The notes: generated by a model from the letters alone, not told the origin. A DNA stretch of 6,410 bases from Candidatus Gastranaerophilales bacterium (GCA_947630355.1 CANRHJ010000111.1:1-6410); one strand, 5' to 3'; positions 1 to 6,248 are shown, counted from the stretch's first letter. Numbers and translations are program-made.

Positions 1-1545
1 AGCGGAAGTTCCGATCCGAAAAATATGCAAAAAACCTTATTAATTTTACCTCCCATTTACTTTGCAGATAAGTTAATAGATAAAACAATGGGCGGGAATC
101 AGGCTAAAAGCCTTTTAGGGAGAATAGCCGGTTTTGGTGATAAATTATCTAATGTTTTTCATTTGGATAAATTAATTTCAAAAAGTTCAAGTCATAAATT
201 TTCTGATTTTATAAAGAATAATCGTTTTACAAAATATTTTACCAATGATTTTAAAGCTACGGCCAGAAGTTCTATGGCGAAAAGCCACACTATGGTTGAA
301 GAATATTCCGGGAAGTTAATTAAAGAATTGGAAAATGCAGGCTGCAAAATTACTGAAACCTTGCCAACAGAGCGTTTAATAAGCATGGCAGATGACGTTA
401 TCAGCACTTCTGCCGGTAAAAACACGGAAACTTTATCTATTCTTAGAAACAAATTACAGGCAGCCGATTTAAGAATGGGAAAATCCGGATTAGGTAATGT
501 TTTAGCAAAAGGTACTTTAAAAACAAAAGATATTTTAACGTTCGGCGGCGGCAATTTGTTAAGCTTATATTTTACAGCCAGCGCCATTATGAATACAATT
601 AAAGCCACAAAAGAAGCTCCAAAAGGTGAAAAACTAAGTACTTTTATGCATGTTCTCTCTGAACAATATATCGGTATCTTATTATTCCAGCCCAGTATAA
701 ATCTTTTATACAAAGCAGGCGGTAATAAATACAGAGGCATGACTGTTGAAGCAAGAAATATGTTAAAAAATCTTATCCAAACTACTAATGCTAACACTTC
801 ATTAACAAAAGAAGGTTTAAAAATTGCGAAAATTCAACGAGATCTATTAATCAGAGGCGTTGATAAAGATAAAGTGGCAGAACTTGCAGGTAAAGGTTTG
901 AAAGAAGTTCAAAACCTTGCAAAATCACTGAAAAACGAAGGCGCAAAATTAAAATTCTGGGAAAAACCTTTAAAATTCTTAGGAAAAATTCTTAATACCG
1001 GATTAGATAAAATGAAAATCCCTAAAATTGCCAAAAACGGTTCAGCTAAAAAAATTCACTCTCTGACAGGTTTCTTAGGCGGTTTGGGACGTTTCCTCCT
1101 GATATTAATGGTTATTCAGCCTATTATTCAAAAACCGATTACTAAACTTTGTCATAAAATTTTCGGAACTCCTACTACTTATCTAAATAAGCAAAAGGAA
1201 AATTCTTCTAAAAAGAATGCTCCGGCAGAACCGGCATCATCAGATAATAAAGTTGAAACTGCAACAAACCAAGATACTAATTTAGTAAATTTATATATGA
1301 ATAGAAATAATCCTTCCAATAATACATCAGAAAATTTGAATAAACCGTCTGCCGATGCAAATTCTTCTCAAAGCGAACAAACTGCACTACCGGCATTAAA
1401 CATAAACAAAAAGGATAAAACCAACCGTTATATTCCTTCTATTCAAACCAATTTTTCCACCGATGACAAAGAGCTTAACTCGCAGGTTAATGCCATTATG
1501 AAATCTACAGATAAAGTCATTGAAAATGTTAAAAAGGTTCTTTAA
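1..1545 (+). CDS. Hypothetical multi-segment membrane protein, 5' partial
   Basis: I do not recognise this protein family. The frame is open from base 1 (SGSSDPKN precedes the first Met). The ATG at 25 has no Shine-Dalgarno sequence and sits just before a hydrophobic stretch (TLLILPPIYFA), so the gene probably starts upstream of the window. Numbering from that Met gives 506 residues. Hydrophobic, possibly membrane-spanning segments lie near residues 4-14, 170-192, 206-230 and 349-370, separated by Lys-rich, probably helical stretches (about 240-345). Residues 390-480 are a low-complexity Asn/Ser/Thr/Lys tail that is probably disordered. The last 25 residues look helical again. The gene ends in TAA, 35 bases before the next start, with no terminator between, although the next gene has its own promoter. 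The likely location is the cell envelope; the function is unknown. Coding status is well supported by length and coherent composition; only the start is uncertain. Confidence 0.8.
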   Translation, partial: SGSSDPKNMQKTLLILPPIYFADKLIDKTMGGNQAKSLLGRIAGFGDKLSNVFHLDKLISKSSSHKFSDFIKNNRFTKYFTNDFKATARSSMAKSHTMVEEYSGKLIKELENAGCKITETLPTERLISMADDVISTSAGKNTETLSILRNKLQAADLRMGKSGLGNVLAKGTLKTKDILTFGGGNLLSLYFTASAIMNTIKATKEAPKGEKLSTFMHVLSEQYIGILLFQPSINLLYKAGGNKYRGMTVEARNMLKNLIQTTNANTSLTKEGLKIAKIQRDLLIRGVDKDKVAELAGKGLKEVQNLAKSLKNEGAKLKFWEKPLKFLGKILNTGLDKMKIPKIAKNGSAKKIHSLTGFLGGLGRFLLILMVIQPIIQKPITKLCHKIFGTPTTYLNKQKENSSKKNAPAEPASSDNKVETATNQDTNLVNLYMNRNNPSNNTSENLNKPSADANSSQSEQTALPALNINKKDKTNRYIPSIQTNFSTDDKELNSQVNAIMKSTDKVIENVKKVL

Positions 1546-1574
1546 TTAACAATTGTTTAAATCAGTGTTAAAAT
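1546..1574 (+). promoter_or_regulatory. Promoter of the xerD-like gene (probably leaderless)
   Basis: A -35 box TTAACA (1546-1551, 5 of 6 matches to TTGACA) is followed by a 17-base spacer and a -10 box TAAAAT (1569-1574, 5 of 6 matches to TATAAT). An extended -10 TG lies at 1566-1567. Transcription would be expected to start about 6-7 bases after the -10, which is the A of the ATG at 1581. No Shine-Dalgarno sequence precedes that ATG, so a leaderless transcript is the simplest reading. The promoter begins immediately after the stop codon of the upstream gene. A 10-bp perfect palindrome, AACAATTGTT (1548-1557), overlaps the -35 region and could be an operator or chance in AT-rich DNA. Confidence 0.65.
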
Positions 1575-1580
1575 TTACTT

Positions 1581-2447
1581 ATGCTGGTTAATTACATATC
1601 TGATTACATTGAATATTTGGAAATTGAAAAAGGTTTAGCTGTCAATACGCTTCTTGCATACCGCTGCGATTTATATTCGCTTTCCCAATTTTTTAATAAA
1701 ATCGGAATAAAGAGTCTTGATGATATTACAAGAACTCATTTAAATTTATATATCAAAGATTTATATGATAAGAAATATACACCCGGAAGCATAACGCGCG
1801 AAATAGCCTCAATTAAAGGTTTTTTCAAATGGCTTAATATAAATGAGTATATAAAACATAATCCCGCTTTAGCTATTGAGCAGCCCAAGCTGCCTAAAAG
1901 ACTTCCAAAGGTATTATCCTTAAAAGAAATAACAACTCTTTTAAATTCTTCTTTAAACACTCTGGAAAAAGCAATTTTGGAACTGCTATATGCATCAGGA
2001 TTAAGAGTTTCCGAATTAACCGACCTGCAGATAAATAATATTGACACAAAAACGCGATATTTAAGATGTTTAGGTAAAGGTTCAAAAGAAAGGATTGTTC
2101 CTATCGGGAAAAAAGCCTGTCAGGCTCTTGAAAAATATTTTAAACAGCGTGAATATATTATTAAAAAATATAATATTAAATCTAAATTCTGTTTTTTAAA
2201 AGACAGCGGCAAAAAGCTGACAAGGCAAGATGTTTATTCCTTTATTAATTCGTTAGGTAAAAATATAGATAAAGACATATCTCCGCATACAATAAGGCAT
2301 TCTTTTGCCACGCATCTGCTTGAAAACGGTGCAGATTTAAGAGTCGTACAAGAGCTCTTAGGTCACAGCGACGTATCTACCACTCAATTATATACGCATA
2401 TCAGCAAAAAAAGACTAAAAGAAATTTATTTTTCCATTAATAAGTAG
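1581..2447 (+). CDS. xerD: Tyrosine site-specific recombinase, XerD-like
   Basis: This is a 288-residue tyrosine recombinase, close to the roughly 300 residues usual for XerC/XerD. Residues about 1-88 form the N-terminal SAM-like core-binding domain; about 107-280 form the catalytic domain. All catalytic residues are visible: R142 (ASGLRVSEL), K166 (LGKGSKER), H236 and R239 (SPHTIRHSFATHLL), H262 (LLGHSD) and the nucleophile Y271 (QLYTHI). Their spacing matches E. coli XerD closely (R to K 24, R to H 23, H to Y 9). The strings GADLRVVQ and GHSD before STTQ are XerD-like rather than XerC-like. Xer recombinases resolve chromosome dimers at dif sites, usually as a XerC/XerD pair with FtsK; no partner or dif site is seen here. 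A mobile-element integrase is less likely because of the typical length and close Xer match. The ATG start has no Shine-Dalgarno sequence but lies 6 bases after a strong -10 box. Confidence 0.93.
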   Translation: MLVNYISDYIEYLEIEKGLAVNTLLAYRCDLYSLSQFFNKIGIKSLDDITRTHLNLYIKDLYDKKYTPGSITREIASIKGFFKWLNINEYIKHNPALAIEQPKLPKRLPKVLSLKEITTLLNSSLNTLEKAILELLYASGLRVSELTDLQINNIDTKTRYLRCLGKGSKERIVPIGKKACQALEKYFKQREYIIKKYNIKSKFCFLKDSGKKLTRQDVYSFINSLGKNIDKDISPHTIRHSFATHLLENGADLRVVQELLGHSDVSTTQLYTHISKKRLKEIYFSINK

Positions 2448-2491
2448 CAAAAATTTTTTTTAGCTTGTTTAGTATTAGTGATTGAAAATTC

Positions 2492-2497
2492 AGAGGA
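2492..2497 (+). promoter_or_regulatory. Ribosome binding site deciding the start at 2503
   Basis: AGAGGA lies five bases before the ATG at 2503. It supports that ATG over the in-frame TTG at 2482, which has no purine-rich sequence at the right distance. Confidence 0.7.
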
Positions 2498-2502
2498 TAA
2501 GC

Positions 2503-2946
2503 ATGAAAATAGGGGCAATTAAAGGTTATTATAAATTTAATTCAAAAAATACATTTAAGGGGCTGTGGGCTCAAACAACAAAAACCAGCGATTATGAAGG
2601 TGTGTTATCACTGTTAAAAGTTACAAGAACTTCGTATTACCATCCCTTCAAAAACGAGAGCGCTAATGAGATTAATCAGGTTGTTAATGATAATACAAAG
2701 GCTTATATTGAAGACAATAATAACAATGCAAGATATATTATACATGAGTGTAAGATTTGTACAACGCTTCCTTTTACGCAGGAACAATTTACAAATTATT
2801 TAAACAGCGGATTTGACACCAGATTAACTCCGACAAATAAATTAATTAACAGGTATGTTCAAAATCTGTACATTAATAACGGAGAATCAACCGAACAAAC
2901 ACCAGCTGTTAATATTGCCGTTAACAATAAAATTAAATTTAAATAA
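2503..2946 (+). CDS. Small hypothetical protein with FKGLW motif
   Basis: This is a 147-residue protein of unknown function. An in-frame TTG at 2482 would add seven residues, but the ATG at 2503 has the Shine-Dalgarno sequence. There is no signal peptide or membrane segment, so it is probably cytoplasmic or exported by an unrecognised route. Visible landmarks are NTFKGLW at residues 16-22, YYHPF at 45-49, an Asn run near 72-75, a CxxC pair at C83 and C86 (ECKIC), and LPFT at 89-92. The last 25 residues are Asn-rich with a basic end. From memory, short proteins with an early FKGLW motif, a YxPF motif and a later LPFT segment recur as hypothetical proteins in gut Gastranaerophilales genomes; I cannot verify this here. 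It lies 55 bases after the xerD-like gene on the same strand and could be read through from it, since no terminator is seen between. It ends one base from the convergent transporter gene. Confidence 0.8.
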   Translation: MKIGAIKGYYKFNSKNTFKGLWAQTTKTSDYEGVLSLLKVTRTSYYHPFKNESANEINQVVNDNTKAYIEDNNNNARYIIHECKICTTLPFTQEQFTNYLNSGFDTRLTPTNKLINRYVQNLYINNGESTEQTPAVNIAVNNKIKFK

Positions 2947-2947
2947 T

Positions 2948-4225
2948 TTATAACAAAATGCCTGCCATACACGCCGAAACATACGATGTTAAAGTACCGC
3001 CGGCTAGTGCACGCATACCCATTCTGGCTAAATTCTTTCTCTGATTTGGCGCAATCTCGCCTATACCTGATATTTGTATCGCTACTGATGTGAAATTTGC
3101 AAATCCCGACAACGCAAATACAGTTATTATAAAGCTTCTCTCTGATATTAATTCTTTTACGGCTGTCAAATCTGTAAAGGCAATTGCCTCGTTTATTACA
3201 AATTTCGTTCCCAATAACGCACCCACAGTTGATGCTTCATTTAAAGGTATACCGATTAATATTGCAAATATTGAAAATATTTTCCCGAATATCATCTTTA
3301 TTGATAAATGTTCCAAATCCATTCCAATACAAGCTAAATTCCAATGCAGAACATTATGAGCAAACATGCCGAATTTCCCCAAGAAATAATCAATCAAGGC
3401 AATAAGCGCAATTAATGCAATCAGCATAGCTATTACATTTAATCCTACTTTCATACCGTCGGAAGCACCTTTGGAAATTGCATCCAATACGTTAACATCC
3501 GTTCTTCTTTTCCTGATTTTAAATTCTTTTTTTGTCTGAGGCTCCATTGTTTCCGGATAAATTATTTTGGAAATAACAAGAGCACCCGGCGCTGCCATAA
3601 TACAAGCAGCCAACATATATTTTGCCGGTATACCTATTCCGGCATATACCGCTATTAATCCGCCTGATAAACAAGCCATACTGCCCGTCATGGATGCTAA
3701 TATTTCTGAACGCGTTAAATTCGGCAAATACGGTTTTATCATTATTTGTGCCACGACCTGACCGACAAATGAACTCGCTACATTTGATAATGCCTCAGCT
3801 CCCGATACATCCATTAATTTATTTACTATTCTGCCTAAAAAGGCTACTACACGCTGCATTATACCGTAATAATAAAGTATATTTACAAGTATCATCATAA
3901 AAATTAATGCAGGTATTAATTTTAATGCAAACATAAACGATTTATCGCCGAATAATTCATACATCTTTTCAGGACTGTTTGATAACGGGCCAAATACAAA
4001 ATTTGCACCCTCATTTGCGAACTCCAATACCTTCTCTATAAACATCCCTATGTATTCAAACATTAATTTGCCGGGTTCAAATTTTAATATAAATATTGCC
4101 AATAAAAATTGTAAAATCAACCCCACTACCACTGTCTTATAATTAATTGCCTTTTTGTTATTTGACATTAAAAGTGCCGTTAACAGTATTGTTACTATTC
4201 CGAGAATTCCAAATATTATTTTCAT
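2948..4225 (-). CDS. CNT-family nucleoside transporter (NupC-like), variant substrate motif
   Basis: This 425-residue inner-membrane permease belongs to the concentrative nucleoside transporter family, which imports nucleosides with Na+ or H+. The length is near the roughly 400-residue bacterial norm. Hydrophobic segments include residues 3-20, 30-48, 103-121, 175-197, 203-222, 260-282, 312-326, 366-385 and 405-425. Family signatures are GQ...IKPYLPNLTRSE (155-174), the GALLGTKFVINEAIAF block (335-350) and ALSGFANFTSVAIQISGIG (371-389). Residues equivalent to vcCNT E332, N368 and S371 appear kept as E346, N377 and S380. The usual GQTE nucleobase motif, however, reads GQVV (155-158), so the Glu equivalent to vcCNT E156 is Val158, and NEF is NEA (345-347). 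Substrate may therefore differ from ordinary nucleosides. The start is supported by AAGGA (4233-4237) seven bases upstream of the ATG. It is transcribed alone, divergent from the hydrolase gene. Confidence 0.92.
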   Translation of the reverse strand: MKIIFGILGIVTILLTALLMSNNKKAINYKTVVVGLILQFLLAIFILKFEPGKLMFEYIGMFIEKVLEFANEGANFVFGPLSNSPEKMYELFGDKSFMFALKLIPALIFMMILVNILYYYGIMQRVVAFLGRIVNKLMDVSGAEALSNVASSFVGQVVAQIMIKPYLPNLTRSEILASMTGSMACLSGGLIAVYAGIGIPAKYMLAACIMAAPGALVISKIIYPETMEPQTKKEFKIRKRRTDVNVLDAISKGASDGMKVGLNVIAMLIALIALIALIDYFLGKFGMFAHNVLHWNLACIGMDLEHLSIKMIFGKIFSIFAILIGIPLNEASTVGALLGTKFVINEAIAFTDLTAVKELISERSFIITVFALSGFANFTSVAIQISGIGEIAPNQRKNLARMGMRALAGGTLTSYVSACMAGILL

Positions 4226-4334
4226 TTTTTTATCCTTAATTTCTTATATAATACTATAAATTTTATTTACTATAAAATTGTAACAATACAATTATTGAAT
4301 ATAAAAAAATTATAACTCACTGTAAAATGATATT
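4226..4334. promoter_or_regulatory. Divergent intergenic region between the transporter and hydrolase genes
   Basis: This 109-base, very AT-rich region must hold both promoters. On the minus strand several overlapping -10-like boxes are seen (TATAGT at 4253-4258, TATTAT at 4248-4253) without a convincing -35, so the transporter start point cannot be chosen. AAGGA at 4233-4237 is the transporter's ribosome binding site. On the plus strand TAAAAT (4323-4328) lies 6 bases before the hydrolase ATG, and TATAAC lies at 4311-4316; neither has a good -35. An inverted repeat at 4276-4293 is listed separately. Confidence 0.5.
4276..4293. repeat. Inverted repeat, possible operator
   Basis: Seven-base arms AATTGTA (4276-4282) and TACAATT (4287-4293) flank a four-base centre, with a nested 11-base palindrome ATTGTAACAAT (4277-4287). 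It lies between the two divergent genes, where a repressor or activator site would be expected. In sequence this AT-rich a short palindrome can arise by chance, and no regulator gene is in the window. Confidence 0.3.
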
Positions 4335-5483
4335 ATGAAAAAATTTGCGATAATATTATTACTTATATTATTAACAATACAGCCGGGATATTGCAGCGAA
4401 CCGCAGGAAATTCAATTTATATATATTAACGGTTCAAATAATAACAATAAAAAAATGAAGAAATGGTTTTTTGACGGGATGAAAAAAATGCATCCCGAAA
4501 TGATAAAGGCTTTTTATTCTTCCGTTTTTATTCAGGAAAAATTACTGGAAAAAGGAAAATATAAACTTTCCGACACTCCCGAAGCATTTTTCTGGGGTGA
4601 TAAAAGCAAAGAAGAAATTGACAATCTTAATTCGGATTTAAAAGAAACTAAAATTTTCAGTCCCAGAATAGCGCAGACTGTAAGAACACTTTTGGCTCAT
4701 TATTTACACGATGCCATTTGGGTTTCACATTATCGGAATATGCATCCTATACTTGAAGATCTTCACGCTCAAGTTTTGAATAATTATAAAAAGAATAAGT
4801 CTGTAATACTTTTCGGCTACAGTGCGGGTGCTTTTGTTTCTTATGAATATATTTTTAACAAACTCCCTGATATTGATGTAATTGATTACTTCTCTTATGA
4901 AAATATTTCCGAAAAATTTTTAGCATACGTTAAAGCAAATAAAAAAAATAATACTTGTATTGATGCTCTTATTGAATCGGGACTTGCTGTATACAGTGCT
5001 GAAGGGAAATTAATTCCTGAAATGAATGCGGAATTTTCTCTTGACAGGTATTCAAAATTAGATGAATACACTTGCAAATACTGTATTCCGGATGGAGCAG
5101 TGAAAGGAATTATTAATTTTGCAAGTCCTTTAGTTCTTTTCTACTCCGATATTTCCAATGCCGAATATCCGCTTACTTCATATAACAAAATGCTTTATAA
5201 ATATCTGCTTGAAAATAATATGTTTTGGCTGACCGTTAATTATTCGGATGATCCTCTCGGATATCCGGCTAATGACAATATCTCTTATGCTGATTTAAAA
5301 GACAAACTAAAAATGAAAATTAATCCGGACAGAGGCTTTTTGTACAGTAAGTCAAACATCAAAAGCAGAAGAACTTTTTTAGGTGCTCATACATCATACT
5401 GGGAGACCTCTAAAAAGTTTTCCAAAGCCGTCGTCCAAGCTTATGAGGAAGGTTACAATCTGTTTAATAATAATGACTTATAA
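4335..5483 (+). CDS. Exported alpha/beta-hydrolase (esterase/lipase-like)
   Basis: This is a 382-residue protein. Residues 1-20 are a clear signal peptide (basic MKKF, then a Leu/Ile core), probably cut near C20-S21. The bases before the Cys (PGY) do not fit a lipobox, so a periplasmic or secreted protein is likelier than a lipoprotein. Alpha/beta-hydrolase features run in order: strand FIYINGSN (28-35) with a possible oxyanion loop, nucleophile elbow GYSAG with S163, NFASPLVLF (261-269), SDDPLGYP with D306 as the probable acid, and GAHTSYW with H352 as the probable base. The SPL...DDP...H pattern resembles lipase/DDHD-like esterases, but assignment to a named family is not possible from sight. 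A CxxC pair (C247, C250) plus C208 could form a disulfide or bind a metal. The substrate is unknown. There is no Shine-Dalgarno sequence; TAAAAT lies six bases before the ATG. The gene is monocistronic, ended by the terminator at 5485-5508. Confidence 0.85.
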   Translation: MKKFAIILLLILLTIQPGYCSEPQEIQFIYINGSNNNNKKMKKWFFDGMKKMHPEMIKAFYSSVFIQEKLLEKGKYKLSDTPEAFFWGDKSKEEIDNLNSDLKETKIFSPRIAQTVRTLLAHYLHDAIWVSHYRNMHPILEDLHAQVLNNYKKNKSVILFGYSAGAFVSYEYIFNKLPDIDVIDYFSYENISEKFLAYVKANKKNNTCIDALIESGLAVYSAEGKLIPEMNAEFSLDRYSKLDEYTCKYCIPDGAVKGIINFASPLVLFYSDISNAEYPLTSYNKMLYKYLLENNMFWLTVNYSDDPLGYPANDNISYADLKDKLKMKINPDRGFLYSKSNIKSRRTFLGAHTSYWETSKKFSKAVVQAYEEGYNLFNNNDL

Positions 5484-5484
5484 A

Positions 5485-5516
5485 AAAGAGAGGATTGAAC
5501 CTCTCTTTATTTATTT
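5485..5516. terminator. Bidirectional intrinsic terminator
   Basis: A perfect 9-bp stem, AAAGAGAGG (5485-5493) and CCTCTCTTT (5500-5508), has a six-base loop ATTGAA. On the plus strand it is followed by a T-rich tract (ATTTATTTTT) and begins two bases after the hydrolase stop. On the minus strand the hairpin is followed by a run of Ts, so it also ends the convergent repeat-protein gene, whose TAA stop (5507-5509) lies inside the stem. Confidence 0.9.
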
Positions 5517-6157
5517 TTAAGCTTTATTTCCGCGATTTTTTTGTCGTATTTCTGAATTGCCGCATCTCTTTGTTTTATTAATTCATATTTTTCTTTATTT
5601 AAAGTATAAACTTTATTTTGTTTTTGTACGGATGTTAAAATCGTTGATTTCTCAGCAGCCTTTAATTTTGCGTTTACATCTTTTATCCTTGAATTATATG
5701 CGGATTTTAGTCCTTTTCTTTCGTTCTTTAATATTTTTATTTGAGATTCATATTGCAATTCTTCAAGTGTAACGGGTTTATTCGGATTAATATTGTCCAA
5801 TGCTTCCTTTGCACCCTCTACTGTTTTGTCGGTAAATTCTTTTGTTGCATCTACGGTCTTTTTATAACCTGATTTCGTCGCATTAACGGTTTTGTCGGTT
5901 ATGTCTTTTGTTGATTTTACCGCTTTTTTTGTTGTTTTTTTTGTGGCCGATATTGTTTTATCCGTTGCATCTTTCGTTGTTTCAAACATTTTTGAAGTTT
6001 TGCTTGTTTGCGGTTTGTCATATTTTACATCTATTGTCTCTATTGATGATGCCGGTATTTCTATAGTTACAATCGGCTCTGCTTCTTTTGCCTCTGCCGT
6101 CAATGAAAATGTACCCGCCATTAGTGCAAATAAAGATGTTAATAATATTTTTTTCAT
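5507..6157 (-). CDS. Exported LEA-like 11-residue repeat and coiled-coil protein
   Basis: This is a 216-residue protein. Residues 1-23 are a signal peptide (MKKILL, hydrophobic core, AEA before KEAEP), so it acts in the periplasm or outside the cell. Residues 24-59 are a Pro/Ser/Thr linker. Residues 60-114 are five consecutive 11-residue repeats with the pattern x-T-K-x-x-[TY]-[DK]-K-[TA]-[VI]-x, for example ATKEFTDKTVE, with a decayed sixth at 115-121. This resembles group 3 LEA (LEA_4) repeats, which form amphipathic helices, sometimes only on drying or membrane contact. Residues about 130-216 are Lys/Glu-rich and probably a coiled coil. Possible roles are envelope stabilisation, stress protection or surface tethering; none is proven. 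AGGAGG (6166-6171) lies eight bases before the ATG, confirming the start. A separate promoter lies upstream. The repeats are degenerate in DNA, so they look old rather than recently duplicated. Confidence 0.85.
   Translation of the reverse strand: MKKILLTSLFALMAGTFSLTAEAKEAEPIVTIEIPASSIETIDVKYDKPQTSKTSKMFETTKDATDKTISATKKTTKKAVKSTKDITDKTVNATKSGYKKTVDATKEFTDKTVEGAKEALDNINPNKPVTLEELQYESQIKILKNERKGLKSAYNSRIKDVNAKLKAAEKSTILTSVQKQNKVYTLNKEKYELIKQRDAAIQKYDKKIAEIKLKNK
5816..5980 (-). repeat. Five 33-base tandem repeats encoding 11-residue LEA-like units
   Basis: The region encodes residues 60-114 of the exported protein as five in-register units beginning TTKDATD, ATKKTTK, STKDITD, ATKSGYK and ATKEFTD. 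All are exactly 11 codons with no insertions. Units 1 and 3 are the most alike; unit 2 replaces the acidic position with Lys. Confidence 0.8.
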
Positions 6158-6178
6158 GCAGTTTCCCTCCTAAATACT

Positions 6179-6207
6179 ATTTAATATCTTTATTTTAATT
6201 ATGTCAA
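6179..6207 (-). promoter_or_regulatory. Promoter of the LEA-like repeat protein gene
   Basis: On the minus strand a perfect -35 TTGACA (6202-6207) is followed by a 17-base spacer and TTAAAT (6179-6184, 4 of 6 matches). This leaves a short leader containing the AGGAGG ribosome binding site. The perfect -35 and strong ribosome binding site suggest the protein may be made in quantity. The promoter starts just beyond the terminator of the upstream gene. Confidence 0.6.
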
Positions 6208-6219
6208 AATTGTAAAATT

Positions 6220-6245
6220 AAAGCCCCCTTTTTATCGGGGGCTTT
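6220..6245 (-). terminator. Intrinsic terminator of the Lys-rich gene
   Basis: Nine-base arms AAAGCCCCC (6220-6228) and GGGGGCTTT (6237-6245) enclose an eight-base loop. The GC-rich core stands out in this AT-rich DNA. It begins a few bases after the stop of the minus-strand gene at the right edge, and on that strand is followed by TTTAATTTT-like sequence. It could also act on the plus strand, where Ts follow as well, but no plus-strand gene leads into it. Confidence 0.85.
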
Positions 6246-6248
6246 TAA

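Noticed and set aside
192..797. A 201-codon open frame on the minus strand inside the first gene
   Set aside because: It lies wholly within a coherent plus-strand coding region and its translation reads as a hydrophobic shadow of the Lys-rich sense frame. There is no ribosome binding site or domain.
1548..1580. Possible dif site near the recombinase gene
   Set aside because: I looked for paired Xer half-sites (such as TTATGTTAA-like arms around a 6-8 base centre) here and at 4320-4345; only AT-rich partial resemblance was found. dif is not normally next to xer genes.
1581..2447. Recombinase as the integrase of a mobile element
   Set aside because: Length, catalytic spacing and GADLRVVQ/GHSD strings fit a housekeeping Xer protein. 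No excisionase, tRNA attachment site, direct repeats or cargo genes are visible.
2446..2470. A and T runs after the recombinase stop as a terminator
   Set aside because: The A-run and T-run could pair, but there is no GC stem and no proper hairpin, so it is not a convincing intrinsic terminator.
2482..2502. TTG at 2482 as an alternative start for the FKGLW protein
   Set aside because: AGAGGA is correctly placed for the ATG at 2503 and lies inside the extension; nothing suitable precedes the TTG.
3090..3900. Several plus-strand open frames of 64-92 codons within the transporter gene
   Set aside because: They are antisense to conserved CNT motifs, overlap one another in different frames and have no recognisable product.
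5557..6173. Plus-strand frames of 71 and 93 codons opposite the LEA-like gene
   Set aside because: They are Phe/Val-rich reverse complements of the Lys/Thr/Asp repeats; the sense gene has a promoter, ribosome binding site, signal peptide and terminator.
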